Assembly (NCBI GenBank): GCA_028708215.1
Contig: JAQVZL010000012.1
Coordinates: 1-34,921 of the forward strand
Direction: 5' to 3'
Source: Bacteroidales bacterium
Lineage (GTDB): Bacteria > Bacteroidota > Bacteroidia > Bacteroidales > UBA932
DNA: 34,921 bases
This document shows positions 16,827-23,408 of this stretch, one piece after another. Under the pieces are notes generated by a model. That model did not search any database. It saw nothing but the letters and a program-made list of their open reading frames with translations, and was not told where the DNA came from. A program made the position numbers and the translations under genes. The number at the start of each line of letters is the position of its first letter. The stretch's first letter is position 1.

Positions 16827-17558
16827 ATGTCTGAATTTAGCCTATCTGCAAATGAGAAAATTATAACAAGATATCCTTGGTATAACCTAGGCTATTTAGA
16901 TATTTATGAATATATATGCACAGAAGACCAAGGGAGTTCTAACACATACTTAGAAAAGGCAGCTCTTAGAGTTTACTCTAGAAAAAAACTGTACAATACC
17001 TATAAATCAGTTACTGAAAATAGAGATGAAGTTCTCCCCGAAACTCCAGACGAAGTCCCAGCTGAAGTCCCAGCTGAAGCTCCAGCCGAAGTTCCAACAG
17101 AAGTCCCAGCCGAGCTCCCTGCTGAGTTGCCAAACCAAACGTTAGTAACTAGTGTAAAAGAAGAGGAGATTGTTTTAGATCAAATAACAGATTTTGTGCC
17201 AGATAGTATGCCCCGCTTTGTGCTTGCCGGGGGAGACTATTTTACAAGAAAAGATTTTGAGCAGGTAGAGCTAGATAGAACTAAACCTCTAGATAATTTT
17301 ATTGCAGAAAAGCCAAGTTTGCTTAGATCTTTAGTGAAAGGTAAAAAAGCCGACCCTCTTCAAGTAAACGAGATAGATGCTTCTGAACTATTTGACGATG
17401 CCTCTTTTTATACAGAAACTCTTGCCTCAATTTATACAGAGCAAGGTTTTTACAAAAGAGCCTTAGATGTTTATGCAAAACTTATTTTGCTATATCCAGA
17501 AAAAAGTAGTTACTTTGCGTCCCTTGTAAAGGAATTAAAAAGAAAACATAAAATATAA
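16827..17558 (+). CDS. TPR-like protein with a VPAE repeat tract
   Basis: This 243-aa protein has no signal peptide. Residues 1-60 (EKIITRYPWYNLGYLDIYEYIC) look like a helical hairpin. Residues about 70-103 are a low-complexity tract of Glu-Val-Pro-Ala units coded by seven 12-nt repeats. The C-terminal 50 residues (FYTETLASIYTEQGFYKRALDVYAKLILLYPEKSSYFASLVKEL) form one clear TPR-like pair. It sits between lptE and secG, and a similar protein is found at this place in other Bacteroidales. The function is not known; a link to envelope protein assembly is a guess from position. Confidence 0.75.
   Translation: MSEFSLSANEKIITRYPWYNLGYLDIYEYICTEDQGSSNTYLEKAALRVYSRKKLYNTYKSVTENRDEVLPETPDEVPAEVPAEAPAEVPTEVPAELPAELPNQTLVTSVKEEEIVLDQITDFVPDSMPRFVLAGGDYFTRKDFEQVELDRTKPLDNFIAEKPSLLRSLVKGKKADPLQVNEIDASELFDDASFYTETLASIYTEQGFYKRALDVYAKLILLYPEKSSYFASLVKELKRKHKI
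17052..17135 (+). repeat. Seven 12-nt tandem units coding EVPA
   Basis: Seven in-frame units based on GAAGTCCCAGCT. Units 1 and 2 are identical and later ones have drifted at a few positions. It codes EVPA, EVPA, EAPA, EVPT, EVPA, ELPA, ELPN. The number of units could change by slippage without shifting the frame. Confidence 0.9.
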
Positions 17559-17567
17559 TATCACATC

Positions 17568-17915
17568 ATGTATACAGTAATAGCTATTCTCATTGTCATA
17601 GCCAGTATATTACTAACAATAGTTGTTTTGGTTCAGAACTCAAAAGGTGGTGGCCTTGCCGCTAACTTTGCTTCTGGTAATCAAACTTTCGGAGTTAGGC
17701 AAACTGCCGATTTTCTAGAGAGAGCAACGTGGACTCTTGCAATTTCTATATTAGTTCTCTGTGTTCTAGCAACAGCGTTTGTATCTACAGGAGAAACTAA
17801 AAAGCAAAACACTATACAGGAGCGTATAGAGAGCTCTGCACCTATCCAAGGTCAGCCAGAGTTTCCAACTACTCCGGCTCCGTCAAATGAATTGCCTAGC
17901 GCACCTCAAGAGTAA
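17568..17915 (+). CDS. secG: Preprotein translocase subunit SecG
   Basis: SecG is part of the SecYEG protein export channel in the inner membrane. The 115-aa product has two membrane segments (IAILIVIASILLTIVVLV, about residues 4-21, and TLAISILVLCVLATAFV, about 56-72). Between them lies the family motif QNSKGGGLAANFASG (about 23-37). The tail after the second segment is long, Pro- and Thr-rich, and probably disordered, as often seen in Bacteroidetes SecG. It closes the sigma-54 activator operon and is followed by a terminator. Confidence 0.95.
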   Translation: MYTVIAILIVIASILLTIVVLVQNSKGGGLAANFASGNQTFGVRQTADFLERATWTLAISILVLCVLATAFVSTGETKKQNTIQERIESSAPIQGQPEFPTTPAPSNELPSAPQE

Positions 17916-17939
17916 TTTTAGTTTTTATCACACTATATG

Positions 17940-17968
17940 AGCTCGTTACAGAAGTAACGAGTTTTTTA
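17940..17968 (+). terminator. Rho-independent terminator after secG
   Basis: Stem CTCGTTAC / GTAACGAG (8 bp) with loop AGAA is followed by TTTTTT. It ends the sigma-54 activator to secG operon. Confidence 0.9.
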
Positions 17969-18012
17969 TTTAAATTTAGTACTATGTTGCGCACAGTATT
18001 GAAAAAAATACA

Positions 18013-18020
18013 TATATTTG
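18013..18020 (+). promoter_or_regulatory. Candidate -7 box of the pspC-padR-pspC genes
   Basis: TATATTTG fits TAnnTTTG and lies about 75 nt upstream of the first pspC ATG. A TTG at 17987 is 23 nt away, slightly longer than usual. Confidence 0.45.
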
Positions 18021-18092
18021 CAGTACCTAATTCTATAAAAATAATTGTAGGGTAGTAATTAGGAATGTAAATTAATTTTAAATGAGAATAAT

Positions 18093-18656
18093 ATGAAAAA
18101 AGTAGTTACTGTAGGAATAGGCAAAAAAAGCTTTGTAATGGACGAAGACGCCTATCAAAAACTCGGCATCTATCTTACTAAGTTCAAAGAGAAAACAGAG
18201 ATGGGAGTTCACTCGGCAGATGTTATGGAAGATTTAGAAGAGCGTATAGCAGAGCTTTTCACTGAAGCGCTTGGTACAAGATATCAAGTTGTAAATATAG
18301 CAACGGTAAATAATATTATTGTCCAACTAGGAATGCCAGACGGAAGTCAAATGGACGATTCATTTGCCACCTCTAGTGAATTTAGTGGCTATAGAACAGC
18401 TAGGAAGCTATACCGTAACCCAGACGATAAAACTATTGGGGGAGTTTGTAGTGGCCTGGCACTCTACCTTAACATAGATGTAATTTTAGTGAGAGTCTTA
18501 TTTATTATAGCACTTTTTTTGGGTAGTGCAGGTTTTTGGGCCTATATAATCATTTGGTTAGTGGCACCGCTTGCTAGGACATCTGCACAAAAATGTGAAA
18601 TGAGAGGAATTCCGGTTACAGCAGAGAATCTCAGAAGATTTTCTAGTTACAGATAA
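18093..18656 (+). CDS. PspC-domain membrane protein, short form
   Basis: This 187-aa protein has an N-terminal cytoplasmic domain (about 1-100) with EDLEERIAELFTE, then a PspC domain (about 107-167) starting RKLYRNPDDKTIGGVCSGLALYLNIDVILVRVLF and two membrane segments (FIIALFLGSAG and WAYIIIWLVAPLA). PspC proteins act in membrane-stress responses in many bacteria. It is a paralogue of the longer PspC protein two genes on, sharing the whole N-terminal layout. It lies 18 nt before padR. Its exact partner is unknown. Confidence 0.9.
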   Translation: MKKVVTVGIGKKSFVMDEDAYQKLGIYLTKFKEKTEMGVHSADVMEDLEERIAELFTEALGTRYQVVNIATVNNIIVQLGMPDGSQMDDSFATSSEFSGYRTARKLYRNPDDKTIGGVCSGLALYLNIDVILVRVLFIIALFLGSAGFWAYIIIWLVAPLARTSAQKCEMRGIPVTAENLRRFSSYR

Positions 18657-18674
18657 GATTAAAATTATTAGATT

Positions 18675-19013
18675 ATGAACGATATTAATACAGAAAATAT
18701 TAAGTCGCAAATGCGTAGAGGTGTTTTGGAGTATTGTGTTCTAAGCATATTGAACAAGAACGACGCATATGCATCATCGCTTATAGGTGAATTAAAAGCA
18801 GCTAAGATGATTGTAGTAGAGGGAACTCTTTATCCCCTGCTTACACGCCAAAAAAATCAAGGATTATTAAATTACAGATGGGAAGAGTCTTTGCAGGGCC
18901 CACCAAGAAAGTACTATTCATTAACAGAAAAAGGTAAAGAATTACTTGCAGAGATGGATATAGCTTGGGAAGATTTGGTAGAGACAATTGCATTTCTAAG
19001 AAATAAAAAATAG
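18675..19013 (+). CDS. PadR-family transcriptional regulator
   Basis: This 112-aa protein is a short PadR-type winged helix repressor. MRRGVLEYCVLSILNKNDAYASSLIGEL (about residues 13-40) is helix 1 to the start of the HTH. VVEGTLYPLLTRQKNQGLLNYRWEES is the recognition helix and wing, and GPPRKYYSLTEKGKELL the later wing motif of the family. It lies between two pspC genes with gaps of 18 and 5 nt, so it probably controls that operon. The ligand or signal is unknown. Confidence 0.93.
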   Translation: MNDINTENIKSQMRRGVLEYCVLSILNKNDAYASSLIGELKAAKMIVVEGTLYPLLTRQKNQGLLNYRWEESLQGPPRKYYSLTEKGKELLAEMDIAWEDLVETIAFLRNKK

Positions 19014-19018
19014 TAATT

Positions 19019-20578
19019 ATGAAAAAAGTTGTAAAAATAAGTATTGGGAATTTGGCTTTTACTGTAGAAGAAGATGGATTTCTTCTTATTAAAGGTTATT
19101 TAGGTGAAATCCAAGATCATTACCAATCCAATGAGAATGGCCGCGAAATAGTAGAAGGTATTGAAGAGAGAATGGCCGAGCTTTTTTTAGAAAAAGCCCC
19201 AGCAGGATCTGTTGTTACAATTTCTATTGTTAAAGAGGTAATTGCAATATTAGGGAGGCCCTCTGCAATTGACCAAGAGCAGGGAGATGTAAGATTTGCC
19301 TCTTCTAGTTATAATTATAAAAGAGTTCCAAAAAAGTTATATAGAAATGGGCAAGATAAAGTTTTAGGAGGAGTTTGTTCTGGTCTTGCAGCATATAGCT
19401 CACTAGATGTTGCACTTGTAAGAATTTTATTTGTTATTCTTTTAATAGGGTTTTCCTTTTTTGGATTGATTCATATTGGTGGCGGTTCCTTTATGATAAT
19501 TGCATATATTATAATGTGGATAGTAATTCCCCAAGCTAGAACTGTTGAGCAGAGGTGCGCTATGTTTGGAGAACCTATGGACCTCTCCTACATAAATCAA
19601 AAAATTGGGAAGGGAGCTACCAACCAAAGCTCTGGAGCTCTAAAAGGTTTAGGAAGGCTTCTCTCTATAGTTTTCTCAGTTTTATTAATTATTATTTCGG
19701 TTTCGGGTTTAGCAACTCTTTCATTTTCTTTGTTTGGGTTAGAAGTTTTTAAAGGGGTAATCCCAATTAATATGCTAGATTATCTCTATTTAGGAGTTGA
19801 AAACGGGCTCTTTCTTAAAATAGCAATAATCTCTTTTCTAACTCTTCCATTTTTAGGGATGCTATACGGTGGGATACAGCTTTTGTTTAGATTTAAAACA
19901 ACGCGAGTTAGACCAGGTTTGATTATATTGCTTTTATGGATAATTTCTCTTTTTGCAGTAATATTCTATACAGTAAAATCTACAAGACCATATTGGGATA
20001 GTGCAGAATACAGTGGGCAAATAACCTTAAATCAAGAAGTAGATACTATTTACGTTAGATTTATCTCTAAAACTCCAATGCCAGAAGAGAGAGTACTTTT
20101 GAGTGCAGATTATTCAGATTTCTTTGTCTCTTGGATGGATAATAACAGAGAGCTTGTTGTTTTTCCCAATCTTAGAATAGTAAGGCAGAGCCCCAAAGCA
20201 GAAAGGGTATTAAAGTATAGAACCTATGCACATGCCAACAGCTATTCATCTGCATTAGTAAAAGCACAAAGAGCTGTTCCCTCTATACAAATTAAAGATT
20301 CTGTAATAACAATATCTCCTAAATATTACAATAGGCAACAGAAGTGGGATGGTCTTTCTCAAGAGATATCATTAAATATCCCAGAAAGTGTAATAATAAT
20401 TGTAGAAGAGCCACTGCAGCACAGTTTTAATAAAGTTATTAGAAAAGAAGGAATATTTAGATTTCATAAATGGGAGCGAAACTTTGAAAGAAAATTTGAC
20501 AATTGGGAACATCGCTTCGAGAGAAAACTAGATAGGTTTGAAGATAGAATAGAGAGATTCGAAGAGCGTTTCGATTAA
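19019..20578 (+). CDS. PspC-domain membrane protein, long form with extra TM segments and charged tail
   Basis: The 519-aa product shares its first 170 residues with the short PspC protein upstream (N-terminal domain, then RNGQDKVLGGVCSGLAAY and two membrane segments). It then has three more likely membrane segments (about 215-240, 258-285 and 298-322). Next comes a beta-rich region (about 335-480) that may be outside the membrane. The tail is a highly charged helix (HKWERNFERKFDNWEHRFER, then more of the same), with aromatic and Arg/Glu residues spaced like a coiled coil. The gene starts 5 nt after padR, so it is co-transcribed. The role is probably in envelope stress; the tail's partner is unknown. 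Confidence 0.87.
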   Translation: MKKVVKISIGNLAFTVEEDGFLLIKGYLGEIQDHYQSNENGREIVEGIEERMAELFLEKAPAGSVVTISIVKEVIAILGRPSAIDQEQGDVRFASSSYNYKRVPKKLYRNGQDKVLGGVCSGLAAYSSLDVALVRILFVILLIGFSFFGLIHIGGGSFMIIAYIIMWIVIPQARTVEQRCAMFGEPMDLSYINQKIGKGATNQSSGALKGLGRLLSIVFSVLLIIISVSGLATLSFSLFGLEVFKGVIPINMLDYLYLGVENGLFLKIAIISFLTLPFLGMLYGGIQLLFRFKTTRVRPGLIILLLWIISLFAVIFYTVKSTRPYWDSAEYSGQITLNQEVDTIYVRFISKTPMPEERVLLSADYSDFFVSWMDNNRELVVFPNLRIVRQSPKAERVLKYRTYAHANSYSSALVKAQRAVPSIQIKDSVITISPKYYNRQQKWDGLSQEISLNIPESVIIIVEEPLQHSFNKVIRKEGIFRFHKWERNFERKFDNWEHRFERKLDRFEDRIERFEERFD

Positions 20579-20598
20579 ATAAATAGATCTACTATTTA

Positions 20599-20787
20599 TT
20601 AATGAAAATCTTTCTCAAGTAAAAAAGCAATATCTGCTGTTATAGGCCTCTTCCCTTTTAAAATTTCATTCAAAAAAGAGGCCTTTACACCTAATTATTT
20701 GGCTAAATCCTTTTGGTGTAGTACTCACTTAGAAAGCTTCATATCTGAATCAAATTCTCTAAATTCACTTATCTTATGTACTGTCAG
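20599..20787 (-). pseudogene. HigA-type (XRE) antitoxin remnant with two in-frame stops
   Basis: Read on the minus strand in one frame, this stretch codes a degraded HigA-type antidote protein. It reads ISEFREFDSDMKLSK, stop (TGA, 20725-20727), VLHQKDLAK, stop (TAA, 20695-20697), LGVKASFLNEILKGKRPITA, then DIAFLLEKDFH and the final stop. HigA antitoxins have QKELA..LGV...LNEILKGKRPITADIALLLEKALG, so the match to the helix-turn-helix is very good. It is cut short after LLEK compared with the family, and the stops leave no usable reading frame. No HigB toxin was recognised next to it. The ORF track missed it because of the stops. Confidence 0.75.
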
Positions 20788-20853
20788 TAGGTTAGAAGAG
20801 GAGGGTTTGTAGATTTAAGTTTCCCACTCTGTAACTTGTTGACACAAAATCAT

Positions 20854-20984
20854 CCATCAGATGAATTAGCATGTTGCTTACTTGCAGGGGCTTGCATAGT
20901 GTAGAAGTCTTGAAATAGCTGTTTATAGAGTTTTTTACTATGGCAAGGGTCTCATTTGTAGATAGTTGCTAATTTATCTGATGG
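20854..20984. repeat. Inverted repeat pair, 18-nt arms
   Basis: CCATCAGATGAATTAGCA (20854-20871) and TGCTAATTTATCTGATGG (20967-20984) are reverse complements at 17 of 18 positions, 95 nt apart. They lie in the left half of the nested repeat element and could form a separate stem. Confidence 0.85.
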
Positions 20985-21106
20985 ATAAAATTATCTGATT
21001 AGAATTTTACCAGTACATTATTTCATGTTCTAGCTATTTGCTAGTTGTGGTGTGGAAGACGATTTTTCGGGAGATGATTGCTCATAACTTACTTACAGTA
21101 TGGTAG

Positions 21107-21152
21107 TTAGCTTTTGAAAATAAGCCCTTTTGAGCTTATTTTCAAAAGCTAA
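21107..21152. repeat. Perfect 19-bp inverted repeat with 8-nt loop
   Basis: TTAGCTTTTGAAAATAAGC (21107-21125) and its exact complement (21134-21152) flank the loop CCTTTTGA. It forms the centre of the nested element. No T-run follows the stem on either strand, so it does not look like a simple terminator. Confidence 0.92.
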
Positions 21153-21377
21153 ATGCCTAGATACTAGGTATTTACGTACAATCATCTCCTGGCAAAGTTT
21201 GCTTTGCTCTGCTAGGCATAAAGCAACAGCTAGCAACTAGCAGCAAATAGCTAATAACCAACATCATTATAAGAAATTACATAAATAAAATAAACATTAT
21301 TATGAGAAGCAAAGCTAGGTGGGAAACTTTAGTGGTTTATTTATTATTTAATAAAGCTATCTAACATGGTTTTAGTT

Positions 21378-22568
21378 TTAGCTTATAACGCCCAGCTCTT
21401 TGCCTACTTTAGTGAATGCAGCTACGCATTTGTTTAAATGTTTGATTTCGTGCCCTGCGCTAATTTGTACACGAATACGTGCTTGATCTTTAGGAACAAC
21501 TGGGAAGTAGAAGCCAATAACATATATTCCCTCTTCTAGCATTCTCTCTGCAAATTTTTGGGATAATTTTGCATTGTAGAGCATAACTGCACAAATAGCA
21601 GATTCAGTTGGTTTTATATCGAAACCTGCTGCTATCATTTTGTTTACAAAATACTCTGTATTGGTGTGCAGTTTGTTTTGAAGTTCATTGGTTTCAGACA
21701 TTAGATCAAACATTGCACTTCCTGCTGCTGCAACCATAGGGGGGATTGAGTTAGAGAAGAGATATGGACGAGACCGTTGGCGTAACATATCTATTATCTC
21801 TTTTTTGCCTGTAGTAAAGCCACCAATAGCTCCGCCAAATGCTTTCCCTAGGGTGCCAGTAATAATTTCTATTTGCCCAATTAGGTTAAAGAGTTCTGTA
21901 GTTCCTTTCCCTTTCTCTCCTACAACACCTGCAGAGTGAGACTCATCTACCATAATCATAGCGTTGTATTTATTGGCTAGTTCATAGATTTTATCTAGTG
22001 GTGCTACGTTGCCATCCATAGAGAAAACGCCATCTGTAACAATTATACGAAACCGTTGAGCTTGAGATACTTTAAGGCACTTTTCTAACTCTTCCATATT
22101 GGCATTTGCATATCTATATCTTTGTGCTTTGCAGAGCCTAACTCCATCTATTATAGATGCGTGGTTAAGAGAATCAGAGATAATTGCATCTTCTTCTGTA
22201 AGTAGAGGCTCAAAAACACCACCATTTGCATCGTAGCAAGATGCATATAGAATAGTATCTTCTGTACCAAAAAATTGAGCTATTTTCTTCTCAAGTTCAA
22301 GGTGGTAATCTTGTGTCCCACAAATAAAGCGTACGCTAGACATGCCGAACCCTCTTTCATCTAAAGCCTTTTTTGCTGCTTCTACAAGAACTGGACTATT
22401 AGATAGTCCAAGGTAGTTATTGGCACAAAAGTTGAGAACTTCTTGGCCAGAATCAACTTTAATAGACGCTTGCTGGGGTGTTACAATTACTCTCTCTTCT
22501 TTGTAAAGGCCAGCTTCTTCTATTGATGTTAGTTCCTTCTGAAGGAACTCTTTAAAGTTTGTATACAT
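21378..22568 (-). CDS. kbl: Glycine C-acetyltransferase (2-amino-3-ketobutyrate CoA ligase)
   Basis: This 396-aa enzyme is a PLP-dependent alpha-oxoamine synthase. Kbl cleaves 2-amino-3-oxobutyrate with CoA to glycine and acetyl-CoA, the second step of threonine breakdown. NFCANNYLGLSN (about residues 46-57), SVRFICGTQDYH (about 78-89), IMVDESHSAGVVG (PLP-contacting Asp and His), and ITGTLGKAFGGAIGGF with PLP-binding Lys242 are all family motifs. Length is exactly typical. Threonine dehydrogenase (tdh) is not next to it. Related synthases (BioF, SPT) are possible, but RFICGT and the overall match favour Kbl. Bacteroidetes also use SPT for sphingolipids, and this is the main alternative. Confidence 0.9.
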   Translation of the reverse strand: MYTNFKEFLQKELTSIEEAGLYKEERVIVTPQQASIKVDSGQEVLNFCANNYLGLSNSPVLVEAAKKALDERGFGMSSVRFICGTQDYHLELEKKIAQFFGTEDTILYASCYDANGGVFEPLLTEEDAIISDSLNHASIIDGVRLCKAQRYRYANANMEELEKCLKVSQAQRFRIIVTDGVFSMDGNVAPLDKIYELANKYNAMIMVDESHSAGVVGEKGKGTTELFNLIGQIEIITGTLGKAFGGAIGGFTTGKKEIIDMLRQRSRPYLFSNSIPPMVAAAGSAMFDLMSETNELQNKLHTNTEYFVNKMIAAGFDIKPTESAICAVMLYNAKLSQKFAERMLEEGIYVIGFYFPVVPKDQARIRVQISAGHEIKHLNKCVAAFTKVGKELGVIS

Positions 22569-22606
22569 ATATAGTTGATTTATAAAATTTTAAATTACTG
22601 TTTACA

Positions 22607-22614
22607 CAAAGTTA
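22607..22614 (-). promoter_or_regulatory. Candidate -7 box of kbl
   Basis: The minus strand reads TAACTTTG, a TAnnTTTG match, about 40 nt before the kbl ATG at 22568. No -33 TTTG at a normal distance was found. Confidence 0.4.
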
Positions 22615-22657
22615 ATAAGTAAATCACAAAATATTACTAAAAAACAGAAAAACTATT

Positions 22658-22689
22658 TTTGTTTTTGTAGTTTTAGTGTAGTACTTTTG
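22658..22689 (+). promoter_or_regulatory. Bacteroidetes-type promoter of the tetR-efflux cluster
   Basis: TTTG at 22658-22661, 20 nt, then TACTTTTG at 22682-22689 fits the consensus well. It lies 35 nt upstream of the tetR ATG. Confidence 0.6.
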
Positions 22690-22724
22690 CAACCTTATTT
22701 TTAAGTGGTGTTTAATATACTAAA

Positions 22725-23330
22725 ATGGATCTTAAAACAAAAATAATTGAAAGGTCGCTTCAGCTTTTTTTAGAAAGAGGCTGTAAGGCTGTTACAATGG
22801 ACCAAATTGGTCATGAAAATGGTATATCTAAACGTACTCTTTACGAGGTCTTTACAGATAAGTCTCAACTGTTAGAAGAGTGCTTACAATTAATGTACTT
22901 GCAAATGAGAGATTATGCTACCAATTTTAATAATAAATCTGAGAATGTAATAGATGGTCTCTTTAAACTTCATGATAATCAATCAGATGTATTATTAGAT
23001 TTGAAAAGAAACTTCTTTTCAGATTTAAAAAGATACTACTACGGAATTTATAAGAAATCTATTGAGTACTTTATTGAGTTCCATAAAAAAATGACCCACG
23101 ATTTTATTATTAGAGGTCAAAAAGAGGGACTCATAAGAGACAATATAGATACCGAACTTGTTTCAAAAGTAATTATTGAAATATCTAGTGTTCTTGAAAA
23201 TTCAGAAGTTTTTTCTCTAAAAGCTTATTCTAGAAAAGAGCTTTTTAGAGAGGTAATTATATTTTATGTAAGAGGGATTTGTACAGTTAAAGGCATAGAG
23301 TTAATAGATAATAAATGCAACCCCCTTTAA
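22725..23330 (+). CDS. TetR/AcrR-family regulator of the RND efflux genes
   Basis: This 201-aa protein has a TetR N-terminal HTH at about residues 5-50: TKIIERSLQLFLERGCKAVTMDQIGHENGISKRTLYEVFTDKSQLLEECL. The core TMDQI...G.SKRTLYE.F.DK.QL is a clean family match. The remaining 150 residues are a helical ligand-binding and dimer domain with no close motif. The gene is first in the run tetR, tolC, MFP, RND, all on the plus strand, so it is probably the local repressor and may respond to efflux substrates. An inverted repeat that may be its operator lies just after its stop. Confidence 0.93.
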   Translation: MDLKTKIIERSLQLFLERGCKAVTMDQIGHENGISKRTLYEVFTDKSQLLEECLQLMYLQMRDYATNFNNKSENVIDGLFKLHDNQSDVLLDLKRNFFSDLKRYYYGIYKKSIEYFIEFHKKMTHDFIIRGQKEGLIRDNIDTELVSKVIIEISSVLENSEVFSLKAYSRKELFREVIIFYVRGICTVKGIELIDNKCNPL

Positions 23331-23337
23331 ATAGACA

Positions 23338-23356
23338 ATATTGTAATTAGCAATAT
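23338..23356. promoter_or_regulatory. Inverted repeat before the tolC gene, possible TetR operator
   Basis: ATATTG, 7 nt, CAATAT between tetR and the TolC-family gene has the size and symmetry of a TetR operator. The arms are only 6 bp and AT-rich, so the call is weak. Confidence 0.3.
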
Positions 23357-23408
23357 AATATAAAACAAATATTTAAGAATTTTAATAAAGAATAAATATA
23401 AGAGCTAT

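Larger units (their letters stand above)
20817..21329. repeat. Gene-free nested inverted-repeat element
   Basis: This AT-rich stretch has several pairs of inverted repeats, mostly nested. The outer arms are AAGTTTCCCAC (20817-20827) and GTGGGAAACTT (21319-21329). Next come TAGCTATTTGCTAGTTG (21031-21047) and its near complement with a 3-nt insertion (about 21232-21252), then GGAGATGATTG (21070-21080) and CAATCATCTCC (21179-21189), and then the 19-bp hairpin at 21107-21152. A separate pair lies in the left part (20854-20984). No convincing ORF is present. The whole gap, 20579-21377, is about 800 nt between convergent genes and also holds the HigA remnant. It may be a MITE-like element, a decayed insertion or a structured RNA locus. 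Confidence 0.65.

Noticed and set aside
20802-20972. 57-codon open stretch on the minus strand upstream of the HigA remnant, considered as HigB
   Set aside because: It has no start codon in a good place and no RelE/HigB motif; such a length can occur by chance in AT-rich DNA.
21107-21152. Hairpin considered as a bidirectional terminator for pspC and kbl
   Set aside because: The stem has no T-run on either side and lies about 230-530 nt from the stops; the two confident lepA and secG terminators look quite different.
21378-22568. Serine palmitoyltransferase instead of Kbl
   Set aside because: Length, RFICGT and the PLP-site context fit Kbl better, but the enzymes are close relatives, so some doubt is kept.
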